In this document: one piece after another, positions 26,788 through 37,278 of the stretch
Layout of the letters: every line of letters begins with the position of its first letter
Position numbering within the stretch: the stretch's first letter is position 1
From: Clostridium acetireducens DSM 10703
GTDB taxonomy: Bacteria > Bacillota > Clostridia > Clostridiales > Clostridiaceae
Direction of reading: 5' to 3'
NCBI RefSeq assembly: GCF_001758365.1
Contig: NZ_LZFO01000013.1
Location: 1 to 61,088 of the forward strand
DNA length: 61,088 bases
The notes under the pieces: model-generated
Databases searched by the model: none
Seen by the model: only the letters and a program-made list of their open reading frames with translations
What the model was told of the DNA's origin: nothing
Translations under genes and position numbers: made by a program

Positions 26788-28983
26788 ATGGATTTAAAAA
26801 AACTTTTGAATGAAGAACAATATGAAGCGGCGACTACTATACAAGGTCCTTTATTAATTTTAGCTGGAGCTGGTTCAGGAAAGACTAGAGTATTGACTTA
26901 TAGAATAGCTTATATGATTAAAAATTTAAATATATATCCTTCTCAAATTTTAGCAATAACTTTTACTAATAAAGCTGCTGGTGAAATGAGAGAAAGAATA
27001 CGGGATTTAGTAGGAAATGATGTAGATAGTATGTGGGTATCTACTTTTCATTCTACTTGTGTAAGAATATTAAGAAGAGAAATAGATAAAATAGGTTATA
27101 ATAAAAATTTTGCTATATATGATTCTTATGATCAAAAAGTCTTAATAAAAGAATGTATGAAAGAATTAGATATAAATAGCAAAGATATAGATGAAAGAGA
27201 AGTTATTAATAAAATAAGTTCTCAAAAAGATATATTAGTAAATGCTGAAAGTTTTAAAAAAGAAAATGAACATAATTATAGGCTAAATAAAATAGCAGAT
27301 ATATACTTATTGTATCAAAAGAAGTTAAAGTCTAATAATTCTTTAGATTTTGATGATTTAATATTTAAAACAGTAGAATTATTTACAAAAAATCCAGAAG
27401 TATTGGATTTTTATCAAAGAAAGTTTAAGTATATTATGGTAGATGAGTATCAAGATACTAATAAATCACAATATGAATTAGTTAGGCTTTTAGCTAATCA
27501 ACATAAAAATATATGTGTTGTAGGTGATGATGATCAATGTATATATGCTTGGAGAGGTGCAGATATTAGAAATATATTAGATTTTGAAAAGGACTATCCT
27601 AATACTAAAGTTATAAAATTAGAAAAAAACTATAGATCAAAATCTAATATATTAAATGCAGCTAATGATGTTATAAAAAATAATACAGAAAGAAAATTTA
27701 AAATATTAAAAACTGAAAATGAACCTGGTGAAAAAATAAAATTATATAGAGCCATTTCAGAGTTAGAAGAAGCTCAATTTATAGCTTCAGAAATAAAAAA
27801 AATTAAGAATAGTGAAAACAAAAATTATAGAGATTTTGCAGTACTATATAGAACTAATGCCCAATCTCGTGTGTTTGAAGATGCATTTATGAAAAATTCT
27901 ATACCTTATAAAATAGTTGGTGGTTTAAAATTCTATGATAGAAAAGAAATAAAAGATATTATGTCTTATTTAAAGCTTATAAATAATCCTTTAGATAATG
28001 TAAGTTTAAAAAGAATAATAAATGTTCCTAAAAGAAGTATAGGAAATGTTACAGTAAATAAGATAGAGGAATTTGCAAATTCTATGGATGAATGCATATA
28101 TAGCATATTATTAGATATAGAGAACGTTCCAGGTATATCTAATAGGGCATTAGCATCAATAAACAAATTTGTTAGTTGCATAAATAGTTTTATAAGAAGA
28201 AAAGATGATATATGTGTATCTAAATTAATTGAAGAAGTAATGGAATCTAGTGGATATTTAGATGAATTAAAAAAATCTAATACTTTAGAAGACTTAACTA
28301 GAATAGAAAACTTAAAAGAGTTAGTTTCTGCAGCAGTTGACTTCGAAAATACTTCAGAAGAAAAAACTCTTTCTGCATTTTTAGAGCAGGTTACTTTAGT
28401 ATCTGATATAGACAAACTTGATGATAAAGCAGATGCAGTAGTTCTTATGACAGTACATAGTGCAAAAGGGTTAGAATTTCCAACAGTATTCATGGTAGGA
28501 ATGGAAAATGGCATTTTCCCTGGAATGCAATCCTTAAATAATTATAATGAAATGGAAGAATCAAGAAGACTATGCTATGTAGGAATAACAAGGGCAAAAG
28601 AAAAACTATATATGACTTCTGCTGAAACTAGAAAAGTATATGGAAGAACTGTATCATATTCAGAATCTGAATTTATAAGTGAAATATCCCTAGATTTAAG
28701 AGAATATGTAAATAATTTTCGTACAAATAGTAGAAATTTTAATAATAATAAATTTGATAAATTTAATAATAATAATTACAATATTAAAAGAAACTTTAAT
28801 AATATTAGTACATTAAAACAAGAAGAAGCTGTACCAGGAAAAAAGGTTAAACATAAAAAATTTGGAGTAGGTACTATTATTAGTGTTTCTGAAACAAATA
28901 ATAATATAAAACTTACCATAGCTTTTGATAATATGGGTATAAAAAACTTAATGTTGGGAGTAGCTCCTTTAGAAGCTATTTAA
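26788..28983 (+). CDS. pcrA: ATP-dependent DNA helicase PcrA (UvrD/Rep family)
   Basis: PcrA is the essential 3'-5' superfamily 1A helicase of Gram-positives, acting in repair, plasmid replication and removal of stalled polymerase or RecA. The 731 residues carry the motifs in order: Walker A GAGSGKT near 31-37, TFTNKAAGEM, the DEXX box VDEYQDTN near 223-230, GDDDQCIYAWRGAD, LEKNYRS, the VMTVHSAKGLEF segment near 551-562, and VGITRAKEKLY near 597-607. A C-terminal Asn-rich linker leads to a Tudor-like segment GKKVKHKKFGVGTI. ligA follows 26 bp later, the conserved pcrA-ligA pair. Confidence 0.97.
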   Translation: MDLKKLLNEEQYEAATTIQGPLLILAGAGSGKTRVLTYRIAYMIKNLNIYPSQILAITFTNKAAGEMRERIRDLVGNDVDSMWVSTFHSTCVRILRREIDKIGYNKNFAIYDSYDQKVLIKECMKELDINSKDIDEREVINKISSQKDILVNAESFKKENEHNYRLNKIADIYLLYQKKLKSNNSLDFDDLIFKTVELFTKNPEVLDFYQRKFKYIMVDEYQDTNKSQYELVRLLANQHKNICVVGDDDQCIYAWRGADIRNILDFEKDYPNTKVIKLEKNYRSKSNILNAANDVIKNNTERKFKILKTENEPGEKIKLYRAISELEEAQFIASEIKKIKNSENKNYRDFAVLYRTNAQSRVFEDAFMKNSIPYKIVGGLKFYDRKEIKDIMSYLKLINNPLDNVSLKRIINVPKRSIGNVTVNKIEEFANSMDECIYSILLDIENVPGISNRALASINKFVSCINSFIRRKDDICVSKLIEEVMESSGYLDELKKSNTLEDLTRIENLKELVSAAVDFENTSEEKTLSAFLEQVTLVSDIDKLDDKADAVVLMTVHSAKGLEFPTVFMVGMENGIFPGMQSLNNYNEMEESRRLCYVGITRAKEKLYMTSAETRKVYGRTVSYSESEFISEISLDLREYVNNFRTNSRNFNNNKFDKFNNNNYNIKRNFNNISTLKQEEAVPGKKVKHKKFGVGTIISVSETNNNIKLTIAFDNMGIKNLMLGVAPLEAI

Positions 28984-29009
28984 ACTTTATATAAGAGAGG
29001 AAGAATATA

Positions 29010-31007
29010 ATGGTGGATGATATAAAGATTGATTTAATGAAAAAACTTATAGAAGAACTTAATAAGTATTCTTATGAATACTATGTTTTGGATAATCCTT
29101 CTATATCAGATAAAGAATATGATAAAAAGTATGATCAATTACTGAAGCTTGAGGAAGAAAGCAAAATAGTTCTTTCTAATTCTCCTACTCAAAGAATTGG
29201 TGATGCAATTTTACCTGAATTTAATAAATATACCCACAAAGCTCCTTTACTAAGTTTAGATAAGGCTCAATCTATGGAAAAGTTAAAAGAATGGCATAAT
29301 AAGAATTTAAAATTTATAGAGGAGTACAATTTAAATCATGATGATAAACTTCCACCTATAAGTTATATAGTAACTAAAAAATTTGATGGACTTACTATAA
29401 ATTGCACTTATAATGAAAAAGGAGTACTAATAAAAGCTGCTACAAGAGGTACAGGCATAGTAGGAGAAGATGTAACACTGCAAGCAAAAACTATAATGGG
29501 AGTACCTTTAAAAATAGAACATAATCATACAATAGAAGTTCATGGAGAAGCTATAATGACAAAAAAGGCTTTTCAAGAATATAATAAAAGTGCAGAGGTT
29601 CCTTTAAAAAATTTAAGAAATGGAGCAGCTGGAGCACTTAGAAATTTAAATATAAAAGAAACATACAAGAGAAAGCTAAGTTCATTTTTTTATGATATAA
29701 GTTATAATGAGGGAGAACAATTTAAAACTTATATAGAAATGATGAATTTTATAATTGAAAAAGGGTTTATGGTAGATGATTATATAAAGGTATGTAGTAC
29801 TATAGAAGAAATTAAAAAAGAAATAGAATATGTAGAAGGTATAAGAAATGATTTAAATTATGAAATAGATGGTATAGTTATAGCTATAAACCATATTAAA
29901 ACTCGAGAACTCCTAGGTTATACAGTTAAATTTCCTAAATGGGCTATTGCTTATAAATTTGAAGCACAAGAAATTACAACTAATCTTTTAGAAGTAGAGT
30001 GGAATGTAGGAAGAAGTGGAAGAGTTACTCCTACAGCTATTTTAGAACCTGTAGAATTAGGAGGAGTTACTGTTAAAAGGGCTACATTAAATAACATGGA
30101 TGATATTGAGAGAAAAGGAGTAAAAATTGGATGTAAAGTGTTTGTAAGAAGATCTAACGATGTCATTCCAGAAATAATGGGTGTAGTAGAAGAAACTATA
30201 AAACAGGGAAAAATAATAAAGGCACCAACAGTATGTCCTTATTGTGGAAGTGAATTGGTTAAAGAAGGAGTACATTATTTTTGTGAAAATACTTTATCGT
30301 GTAAACCTCAAATGATTAAAAGTTTAGTTCATTTTGCTAGCAGAGAAGCAATGAATATAGAAGGATTTAATGAAAAAACTGCAGAGCAACTTTTTGAAAA
30401 GCTAAATATAAAATCTATAGCAGATTTATATAGAATACAAAAGGAAGATTTACTAGGACTAGAAAGGTTTGGGGAAAAAAAAGCTAGTAACTTAATTAAA
30501 GCCATTGAAAAAAGTAAAAATTGTAAATTGGATTCTTTTATATTTGCATTAGGTATACCTAATGTAGGTAAAAAAACTGCAAAGGATGTAGCTGATAAAT
30601 TTAAAAGCTTAGACAAAGTTAGAAATGCTAATTTTGATGAACTTATATCTATTTCAGATATAGGAGAAGTAGTAGCTAAAAGTATATTAGATTTTTTTAC
30701 AGAAGAAAAAATAAAAAGTAGTATAAACGAACTTATGTCACTAGGAATAACACCTTATTTTAATGAGAATATTATATCTGAAAATGAATTTAAAGAAAAA
30801 ACAATAGTTGTAACCGGAAGTTTAAAGAGTTATAGTAGAAGTGAAATAAAAAGTAAATTAGAATCATTAGGTGCAAAAGTTTCTAGTAGTGTAAGTAAAA
30901 AAACAGATTATATAATTGTAGGTGAAAATCCAGGATCTAAATATGATAAAGCTTTACAATTGGGAATAAAAATAATAAATGAAGATGAATTTGAAAAATT
31001 AAGTTAA
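29010..31007 (+). CDS. ligA: NAD+-dependent DNA ligase
   Basis: LigA seals nicks in replication and repair using NAD+. The 665-residue protein has every domain: the Ia NAD-binding domain ([17 protein letters not shown] near 18-34), the adenylation domain with the nucleophilic lysine in TKKFDGLTI near 120-128, OB fold, four-cysteine zinc finger (CPYCGSE then CENTLSCK near 410-432), helix-hairpin-helix repeats, and a C-terminal BRCT domain from about 590. The motif is KFDG where most bacteria have KLDG; the lysine is intact. Expressed with pcrA. Confidence 0.97.
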   Translation: MVDDIKIDLMKKLIEELNKYSYEYYVLDNPSISDKEYDKKYDQLLKLEEESKIVLSNSPTQRIGDAILPEFNKYTHKAPLLSLDKAQSMEKLKEWHNKNLKFIEEYNLNHDDKLPPISYIVTKKFDGLTINCTYNEKGVLIKAATRGTGIVGEDVTLQAKTIMGVPLKIEHNHTIEVHGEAIMTKKAFQEYNKSAEVPLKNLRNGAAGALRNLNIKETYKRKLSSFFYDISYNEGEQFKTYIEMMNFIIEKGFMVDDYIKVCSTIEEIKKEIEYVEGIRNDLNYEIDGIVIAINHIKTRELLGYTVKFPKWAIAYKFEAQEITTNLLEVEWNVGRSGRVTPTAILEPVELGGVTVKRATLNNMDDIERKGVKIGCKVFVRRSNDVIPEIMGVVEETIKQGKIIKAPTVCPYCGSELVKEGVHYFCENTLSCKPQMIKSLVHFASREAMNIEGFNEKTAEQLFEKLNIKSIADLYRIQKEDLLGLERFGEKKASNLIKAIEKSKNCKLDSFIFALGIPNVGKKTAKDVADKFKSLDKVRNANFDELISISDIGEVVAKSILDFFTEEKIKSSINELMSLGITPYFNENIISENEFKEKTIVVTGSLKSYSRSEIKSKLESLGAKVSSSVSKKTDYIIVGENPGSKYDKALQLGIKIINEDEFEKLS

Positions 31008-31008
31008 A

Positions 31009-31046
31009 ATATGTTTACAAAGTGCTTAATACTAGAGTAAACATAT
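31009..31046. repeat. 10-bp inverted repeat just after ligA
   Basis: ATATGTTTAC and GTAAACATAT are perfect arms separated by 18 nt, between the ligA stop and the next gene's ribosome site. No T-run follows, so it is not a typical terminator; a processing or regulatory site is possible. Confidence 0.35.
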
Positions 31047-31074
31047 AGCAAACAAGGTATTGCGGAGGATAAAA

Positions 31075-31344
31075 ATGAAGAAAGCTATTAATTTTTTATG
31101 TTGGACATTTGTTAGTTTTACTATAATATCATTAGTACTTACATTACTTACTACTTATCAGTTTGTTTATGTTAAATATTTTGATAGTTATTATACACTC
31201 CAATTATCTATAATTATTACTATGATTATGTGGAGTGTAAGGTTATTTAGTTTTAATAAAAAATTAAGAAATATAGTTTATCCATTATTATGTGTTATTA
31301 TAGCAGTAGGAGCAATATTTTTTATGTACATGAAAGTATTTTAA
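31075..31344 (+). CDS. Small membrane protein, unknown function
   Basis: An 89-residue hydrophobic protein with three predicted membrane segments (about 6-28, 38-55 and 64-84) joined by short loops, one with RLFSFNKKLR. No family was recognised. The ATG at 31075 is set by CGGAGG at 31063-31068; a TTG at 31060 overlaps that site. It lies 67 bp after ligA and ahead of a terminator, in the place occupied by yerH in the Bacillus pcrA-ligA-gatCAB region, but it does not resemble YerH. Confidence 0.6.
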   Translation: MKKAINFLCWTFVSFTIISLVLTLLTTYQFVYVKYFDSYYTLQLSIIITMIMWSVRLFSFNKKLRNIVYPLLCVIIAVGAIFFMYMKVF

Positions 31345-31373
31345 AGGTTAAACTTAAAAGTTTGACCTTTTTA
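31343..31373 (+). terminator. Rho-independent terminator before gatC
   Basis: AAAGGTTAAACTT pairs with AAGTTTGACCTTT (one G-T pair) around a 2-nt loop, followed by TTATTTT. It overlaps the stop of the small membrane protein. Confidence 0.8.
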
Positions 31374-31510
31374 TTTTATAATATAGGTAAAAAGTATTTT
31401 TTGTGGTAAAATAAAAATGTCGTTTATACAGTAATTTAATAAATATGGTATTTTATGTTGATATACATAAAAATAAATAAAAAATAATTTATAGAAGGAA
31501 GTGATATACA

Positions 31511-31804
31511 ATGGCTGTTTTAAAAAAGGATGTTGAATATGTAGCAGAACTTGCAAGATTGAGTTTTGATGAAAAAGAAAAAGAAGAACTTGTTAATGAT
31601 TTAAATAAGGTTTTAGGCTATATGGAAAAATTAAATGAATTAGATACAGATAATGAAGAAATTATAGTAAACCCTTATTATATTGAAAATAAATTTAGAG
31701 AAGATGAAGTTAAAGAATCTATGCCATTAAAAGATGTATTAGAAAATTCTCCGCAAAACCTTGAAGAATATGTAGTTGTACCACAGATAATAGAAGATAA
31801 TTAA
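31511..31804 (+). CDS. gatC: Asp-tRNA(Asn)/Glu-tRNA(Gln) amidotransferase subunit C
   Basis: GatC is the small structural subunit holding GatA and GatB together. The 97-residue protein begins with the typical [20 protein letters not shown] segment and has the central loop rich in acidic residues and [16 protein letters not shown]. It opens gatCAB, whose product forms Gln-tRNA(Gln), and possibly Asn-tRNA(Asn), by amidating the mischarged tRNA. Ribosome site GAAGGAAGTG. gatA follows after 61 bp. Confidence 0.95.
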   Translation: MAVLKKDVEYVAELARLSFDEKEKEELVNDLNKVLGYMEKLNELDTDNEEIIVNPYYIENKFREDEVKESMPLKDVLENSPQNLEEYVVVPQIIEDN

Positions 31805-31865
31805 TTTTATATTTAGCCTCTAGTGCTTTTAATTTACATTATAAATAAGGAGGTATCATTATATA

Positions 31866-33323
31866 ATGGAATTATATAAATTAACAGCTCATGAATTAAA
31901 AAAACTTATATGTGAAAAAGAAGTAAAGGCTGAGGAAGTAGTTCAAAGCTATTTAAATAGAATAAATAATATAGATGAAAAAGTAGGAGCTTATCTTTGT
32001 GTATCATCAGAAGAAGCTTTAAATAAAGCTAAAGAATTAGATAAAAAAATTGAAAAAGGAGAAAAATTAGGGGGATTATCTGGAATTCCTATTGCTATAA
32101 AGGATAATATAAGTGTAAAGAGTATGCAAAATACTTGTGCATCAAAAATGCTTCAAGGATATAAATCTCCTTATGATGCTCATGTAATAGAAAAAATAAA
32201 AAATGAGCAGGGAATAGTTATAGGAAAAGTTAATTTAGATGAATTTGCAATGGGGTCTTCTACAGAAAATAGTGCTTTAAAAGTTACTAGAAATCCATGG
32301 GATTTAGAAAGAGTTCCAGGAGGATCCTCTGGAGGTTCAGCAGTAGCTGTAGCATCTAACGAAGCTCCACTAGCTTTAGGAACAGATACAGGAGGTTCTG
32401 TAAGACAGCCATCTTCTTTTTGCGGAGTAGTAGGATTAAAACCTACTTATGGAAGAGTATCTAGATATGGTGCAGTAGCTTTTGGATCTACATTAGACCA
32501 AATAGGACCTATAGCTAGAGATGTAGAAGATTGTGCTTTATTAACTCAGCATATAGCTGGATTAGATAAAAAAGATTTTACTACAGCAAATATAGAAGTG
32601 CCAAATTATAAAGAAAGTTTAAAAACAGATTTAAGAGGCAAAAAAATAGGAATTCCAAAAGAATTTTTTCAAGAAGGTCTAAATGATGAAGTTAGAAATG
32701 CAATTAAAGAATCTATTAATGTGTTAAAAGAAAACGGAGCACAAGTAGAAGAATGTTCATTACCTTTAGCAGAATATGCACTTTCTGCTTATTATATAAT
32801 ATCTAGTGCTGAAGCATCATCAAATTTAGCAAGATTTGATGGAATAAGATATGGATATAGAACAAGCAATCCTAAAGATGCTGTTGATATATATGTAAAA
32901 TCAAGAAATGAAGGATTTGGAAAAGAAGTAAAGAGAAGAATAATGCTTGGAACTTATGTGCTTTCTGCAGGATACTATGATGCATATTATAAAAAAGCAT
33001 TAAAAGTAAGAAACCTTATAAAGAAAGATTTTGAAAATGTATTTAAACAATTTGATGCTATATTATCTCCAACTTCTCCGACTACTGCATTTAAAATAGG
33101 AGAAAAAACAGATGATGTATTATCTATGTATTTATCAGATATATATACGGTACCTGTAAATGTAGTTGGAGTTCCTGCTATATCAATTCCATGTGGAATG
33201 TCACAAGGGCTTCCAATAGGACTTCAGATAATAGGAAATTATTTTAAAGAAGATGTATTATTTAATATAGCATATAGTTATGAGCAATCAACTAAATGGC
33301 ATACAATGACACCAAAACTTTAA
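31866..33323 (+). CDS. gatA: Asp-tRNA(Asn)/Glu-tRNA(Gln) amidotransferase subunit A
   Basis: GatA is the glutaminase that releases ammonia for the amidotransferase. The 485 residues show the amidase signature: the Ser-Ser-Lys triad is provided by the lysine in GIPIAIKDN near 71-79 and the serines in [13 protein letters not shown] near 149-161 and [11 protein letters not shown] near 172-182. GGAGGT lies 10 nt before the ATG. Middle gene of gatCAB, with gatB 57 bp downstream. Nothing is truncated. Confidence 0.97.
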   Translation: MELYKLTAHELKKLICEKEVKAEEVVQSYLNRINNIDEKVGAYLCVSSEEALNKAKELDKKIEKGEKLGGLSGIPIAIKDNISVKSMQNTCASKMLQGYKSPYDAHVIEKIKNEQGIVIGKVNLDEFAMGSSTENSALKVTRNPWDLERVPGGSSGGSAVAVASNEAPLALGTDTGGSVRQPSSFCGVVGLKPTYGRVSRYGAVAFGSTLDQIGPIARDVEDCALLTQHIAGLDKKDFTTANIEVPNYKESLKTDLRGKKIGIPKEFFQEGLNDEVRNAIKESINVLKENGAQVEECSLPLAEYALSAYYIISSAEASSNLARFDGIRYGYRTSNPKDAVDIYVKSRNEGFGKEVKRRIMLGTYVLSAGYYDAYYKKALKVRNLIKKDFENVFKQFDAILSPTSPTTAFKIGEKTDDVLSMYLSDIYTVPVNVVGVPAISIPCGMSQGLPIGLQIIGNYFKEDVLFNIAYSYEQSTKWHTMTPKL

Positions 33324-33380
33324 ATGCGTGGTAACTATAAAAAAGAGAGCTATACAGAATTAAAAGGAGTGAAAAGGTAA

Positions 33381-34811
33381 ATGGATTTTGAAGCAGTTGT
33401 TGGATTAGAAGTTCATGCTGAACTTTCAACCAAAACAAAAATATATTGTGGATGTAGTACAGAGTTTGGAGGGCAACCCAATACACATGTTTGTCCTATT
33501 TGTATGGGATTACCAGGTTCACTTCCACATTTAAATAAAAGAGTTGTAGATTATGCTATAAAAGCAGGTCTTGCTTTAAACTGTTCTATATCTAAACTAT
33601 CTAGAATGGATAGAAAAAATTACTTTTATCCAGATTGTCCTAAAAATTATCAAATAACACAAGATGAAATTCCTTTATGTAAAGATGGATATATAGAAAT
33701 AGAGTTAGAAAGTGGAGAAAAGAAAAAAATAGGTATAGAAAGAATACATATAGAAGAAGATGCAGGCAAACTTCTACATACTGCAGCTGGAACATTAGTA
33801 GATTTTAACAGAGCAGGTGTTCCACTAATTGAAATAGTATCTAAACCTGACATGAAAAGTGGAGAAGAAGCTGTTTTATATCTTCAAAAACTTAGAAGCA
33901 TATTATCTTCTATAGATGTATCAGACTGTAAAATGGAACAAGGTTCCTTAAGATGTGATGCCAATATATCTGTAATGGAAAGAGGAGCTACTGAATTTGG
34001 AGTAAGAACAGAAATAAAGAATATGAACTCTTTTAAATCTGTTGAAAAAGCTTTAGCTTATGAATATAAAAGGCATATAGATACAATACAATCAGGAGGA
34101 GCTATTGAACAAGAAACTAGAAGATGGGATGAGGCAAATAATGTTACAATAGTTATGAGAAGTAAGGAACATGCTCATGATTATAGATATTTCCCAGAAG
34201 GAGACTTAGTTAGTATAAATGTATCTGATGAATGGATAGAAAATATAAGAAAAACCATACCAGAATTACCTCATGAAAAAGCTGAGAGGTTTGTAAAGGA
34301 ATATAATATACCTAAATATGATGCTCATGTGCTTACTTTAACTATGGATATGGCTAACTTCTTTGATGAGACTACTAAGATATGTAATGATGCTAAAGCT
34401 GCTTCAAATTGGCTTATGGGTGATATATCAAGACTTATGAATGAGAATTTAGTTGAAGTAAAAGATTTAAAGTTTAATCCAACACAATTAGCAGAATTAA
34501 TAGAACTTATAAATTCTAAAACTATTTCAAATAACATAGGCAAAAAAGTAGTAGAGTATATGTTTGAAAGCGGTAAAGATCCTAGAGAAATAGTTAAAGA
34601 AAAAGGATTAATCCAAAATAGTAATGAAGATGAAATATTAGATGTAGTTAAAAAAGTTATAGAAAATAATCCTAAATGTATTGAAGATTTTAAAAATGGA
34701 AAAAAGAGAGTTAAAGGCTTTGTGGTAGGTTTAGTAATGAAAGAAACAAGAGGAAAAGCAAATCCTGTAATAGTTAATAAACTTGTAGATGAAGAAATAA
34801 AAAAATATTAA
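33381..34811 (+). CDS. gatB: Asp-tRNA(Asn)/Glu-tRNA(Gln) amidotransferase subunit B
   Basis: GatB binds the mischarged tRNA and carries the kinase/transamidase site. The 476 residues begin DFEAVVGLEVHAEL, carry the zinc-binding cysteines in YCGCS and HVCPICMGLPG near 23-52, the KNYFYPDCPKNYQITQ and REKNMN-like EIKNMNSF segments, and a C-terminal YqeY-like helical domain that reads the tRNA. Last gene of gatCAB, with a strong terminator. Confidence 0.97.
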   Translation: MDFEAVVGLEVHAELSTKTKIYCGCSTEFGGQPNTHVCPICMGLPGSLPHLNKRVVDYAIKAGLALNCSISKLSRMDRKNYFYPDCPKNYQITQDEIPLCKDGYIEIELESGEKKKIGIERIHIEEDAGKLLHTAAGTLVDFNRAGVPLIEIVSKPDMKSGEEAVLYLQKLRSILSSIDVSDCKMEQGSLRCDANISVMERGATEFGVRTEIKNMNSFKSVEKALAYEYKRHIDTIQSGGAIEQETRRWDEANNVTIVMRSKEHAHDYRYFPEGDLVSINVSDEWIENIRKTIPELPHEKAERFVKEYNIPKYDAHVLTLTMDMANFFDETTKICNDAKAASNWLMGDISRLMNENLVEVKDLKFNPTQLAELIELINSKTISNNIGKKVVEYMFESGKDPREIVKEKGLIQNSNEDEILDVVKKVIENNPKCIEDFKNGKKRVKGFVVGLVMKETRGKANPVIVNKLVDEEIKKY

Positions 34812-34812
34812 T

Positions 34813-34852
34813 AAAAAACAACAGGCACTATATATTGTGTCTGTTGTTTTTT
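34813..34852 (+). terminator. Terminator after gatCAB
   Basis: AAAAAACAACAG pairs with CTGTTGTTTTTT, with an inner CAC/GTG stem. The T-rich arm also covers the end of the converging minus-strand small gene, so it may act both ways. Confidence 0.9.
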
Positions 34853-35042
34853 ATTCATTATCAGTTTTATTTTCTCTACATTTCTTAGTAAGTAAGTACA
34901 TATGCTGGCAAAGTTTTTCCATAATATAATTAGAGTATCTTTTTTGATTTAAAATTTTAGCTAATAATATAATTCCTAAAATGGATACTGAAATTAAAGT
35001 TGTCATGGTAATGATAGCTAATATTTTTAAAGTTAATATCAT
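34851..35042 (-). CDS. Small single-pass membrane protein, unknown function
   Basis: A 63-residue protein with one membrane segment (about 5-33, very hydrophobic and with several threonines) and a basic, cytosolic-looking tail containing two cysteines (CQHMY and KKCREN). The ATG at 35042 was chosen because GGAGGT lies 6 nt upstream on the minus strand. No family recognised. It converges on gatB. The clean ribosome site and hydrophobicity pattern support a real gene. Confidence 0.55.
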   Translation of the reverse strand: MILTLKILAIITMTTLISVSILGIILLAKILNQKRYSNYIMEKLCQHMYLLTKKCRENKTDNE

Positions 35043-35162
35043 GAAAGTACCTCCATACATAATTAAGATATTAAATATTATATCATAAAAACATTTGTAA
35101 AATATAATAAAGAGGATGTTTTATAAATATACTGTATTGAAGGTATATATTTGGAGGTATTC

Positions 35163-35636
35163 ATGGGCAAGTTTTTTAATAAAGTATATAAAAAATATAG
35201 GAAAGAAGAAATAATAAAGTCTTGTATAAGATTAAGAAAAATAAAAATAAATTATATAATGGACAACATAACTAGCACTTGCTGGAATTATGGTTTGTAT
35301 TATGAAATAATTATGAAAACTAGTAATGTATTAATAATTAGAGTAAAAGGCAAAAAAAATGAAAAATTAATACAATACGATAAAAATAGAATAGTGTTTA
35401 TGAATAATTTTAATAGATTTTTAAATTATATGAATACATTTAATATAAAAAGAGGAACATATATATATATGGGTATTTTTAATATGACTGTAGTAAAATT
35501 AAAGGATAAATACTATAGAGAAATTGATTTAGTTGATAAGTATGAATTTATAAAAGAGCAATTAGGATTAAATAGAAGAGCTGAAGATATAATAAAAGAA
35601 CATAAATTAAGTTTTATAAAATATTTGCCGGAGTAA
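35163..35636 (+). CDS. Unknown 157-residue basic protein
   Basis: No family was recognised. The protein is rich in lysine, tyrosine and asparagine, and lacks a signal peptide or membrane segment. The central part alternates hydrophobic and charged residues (TSNVLIIRVKGKK, GTYIYMGIFNMTVVKLKD), suggesting a beta-sheet core with a helical C-terminus (LGLNRRAEDIIKEHK). The ATG at 35163 follows TTGGAGG at 35151-35157, so the TTG at 35151 is part of the ribosome site. Monocistronic, with its own terminator. Confidence 0.55.
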   Translation: MGKFFNKVYKKYRKEEIIKSCIRLRKIKINYIMDNITSTCWNYGLYYEIIMKTSNVLIIRVKGKKNEKLIQYDKNRIVFMNNFNRFLNYMNTFNIKRGTYIYMGIFNMTVVKLKDKYYREIDLVDKYEFIKEQLGLNRRAEDIIKEHKLSFIKYLPE

Positions 35637-35640
35637 TATA

Positions 35641-35681
35641 AAAAAGTAAGCAAAATGTAAAAAAGTTTTGTTTACTTTTTT
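35641..35681 (+). terminator. Terminator after the 157-residue protein gene
   Basis: AAAAAGTAAGCAAAA pairs with TTTTGTTTACTTTTT (one G-T pair) around a 10-nt loop. Confidence 0.8.
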
Positions 35682-35734
35682 ATATTATTGTAAATAATTA
35701 TATAAAGAATTATATAAAGTATAGGAGTTTTATT

Positions 35735-37270
35735 ATGAAAAAATTAATATGTTTTATATTAACAATAACTTTAATATTATGGAATGGATGTATAGAAAAA
35801 AAGTCAGATAATTTAGAGGAAAAAACAAAAAGAGAATATATAGTTTATAATATAGAAGATATTCCTAAAGATTTAATTATGTTAAATAGCAACAATATAA
35901 GACAAAAAGATTTATTAATTGCTTTATTTGAAGGACTTGTAAGTACAGATGAAAAAGGAAATATAATTCCAGCATTAGCAGAGAGTTGGGAAATAAATAA
36001 AGATTATACTTTTTATAGTTTTAAAATAAGAGAAAATGCTTATTGGAGTAATGGAGATAAAATTACTTCTAAAGATTTTAAAAAATTATTTGATATTTTA
36101 TTAAATAATAATAAAATAAATAATGATTTTATTATCAATTCAAGGGAAGATAGCATATTAGAAATTAAATCAATTCATCCTTGTACTTATTTATTAGATT
36201 TATTAAGTGAACCTGTATATAGGTTAAGAAATATAGACAATAAATTATCTAACTGGAAAGTTAAGTATAATGAAATTAAATATACGGGAGCTTTTAAAAT
36301 AGATTCAATAACAAATGAAAATGAAGTAATACTTACAAAAAATAATTATTATTGGGGAAAAAATAATGTAAAGAGTAATAAATTAAAACTTTCATTTATA
36401 AAAGGTAGTGAAAATGCTTTAGCTAATTTTAAAATTAACAATATAGATTTTTTTGAGAATATTCCATTAAGTGAAAAGGAAAGCCTAACAGATAGTAATA
36501 ATATAAAAATGTTTTCTAGCCAAATAGGAGAATGTATAAATTTTAATTTATACAAAAAAGGAATAGTAAGAGATATTAATTTTAGAAAAGCAATATCGCT
36601 ATCTATAAATAGGTCACAAATATGTTCTAATGTTTTAAAAAATACTGTAGAATCTGCATTAGCATATGTTCCCTATGATATAAAGGATGGTTTAAATGGA
36701 CTCTTTAGAAAGAAAAATTATTTTAGTGAATATGGAGATGTACAAAAAGCAAAAGAATATCTAAATAAGAGCAATTATTTTAAAAATAGAGAAAAAATAG
36801 TTCTGATATATGTAAAAGATTTAAATAATAAAAGAGTATGTCAGCATATTAAAGAATACTTAAAAAGCAATTTAAATATTGATTTAGAATTAAAAGAATA
36901 TGATGAGAGCGAGATTTTAGATGCAATTAAAAATGGAGACTATGATTTAATTAAAACCAGTTATAATGGAGAATGCAATTATCCATCAAGTTTCCTAGAA
37001 AAATGGACTTCATATTCTAACTTTAATAAATATGGGTATAATAACAATAAATATGATAAATTAATAGAAAAAGCTAATATTGAAAGCAATAAATTTACTA
37101 AAAAACAATTACTACAAATAGCAGAAAACACATTGATGGAAGATTATGTTACAATTCCTTTGTATTTTAAAAAAGTAGTATTATGTAAAAAAGAAAATAT
37201 AAACGGATTAAAAGTAACTAAAATAGGTAATATAGATTTTACTAATGTTTACATAAAATACATTCAATAA
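35735..37270 (+). CDS. Oligopeptide-binding lipoprotein (SBP family 5)
   Basis: A 511-residue extracytoplasmic solute-binding protein of the OppA/DppA/NikA type. A lipoprotein signal peptide ends with the lipobox LWNGC (C19). The mature part shows the family 5 pattern: LFEGLVSTDEKGNIIPALAESWEI, FKIRENAYWSNGDKITSKDFK near 110, an internal hydrophobic core, and INRSQICSNVLKN near 290. No permease or ATPase genes adjoin it, so it is an orphan that may feed a transporter encoded elsewhere or sense peptides. Its ligand cannot be told. Flanked by terminators on both sides, hence monocistronic. Confidence 0.85.
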   Translation: MKKLICFILTITLILWNGCIEKKSDNLEEKTKREYIVYNIEDIPKDLIMLNSNNIRQKDLLIALFEGLVSTDEKGNIIPALAESWEINKDYTFYSFKIRENAYWSNGDKITSKDFKKLFDILLNNNKINNDFIINSREDSILEIKSIHPCTYLLDLLSEPVYRLRNIDNKLSNWKVKYNEIKYTGAFKIDSITNENEVILTKNNYYWGKNNVKSNKLKLSFIKGSENALANFKINNIDFFENIPLSEKESLTDSNNIKMFSSQIGECINFNLYKKGIVRDINFRKAISLSINRSQICSNVLKNTVESALAYVPYDIKDGLNGLFRKKNYFSEYGDVQKAKEYLNKSNYFKNREKIVLIYVKDLNNKRVCQHIKEYLKSNLNIDLELKEYDESEILDAIKNGDYDLIKTSYNGECNYPSSFLEKWTSYSNFNKYGYNNNKYDKLIEKANIESNKFTKKQLLQIAENTLMEDYVTIPLYFKKVVLCKKENINGLKVTKIGNIDFTNVYIKYIQ

Positions 37271-37278
37271 ATAGTGAG

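Noticed and set aside
27966-28514. 182-codon minus-strand frame opposite pcrA
   Set aside because: It is a shadow of the helicase coding sequence, with serine-rich low-complexity translation and no ribosome site.
29370-29396. KFDG instead of KLDG in the ligase active site as a defect
   Set aside because: The adenylated lysine, Asp and Gly are intact and a Phe variant is compatible with activity; all other LigA domains are present.
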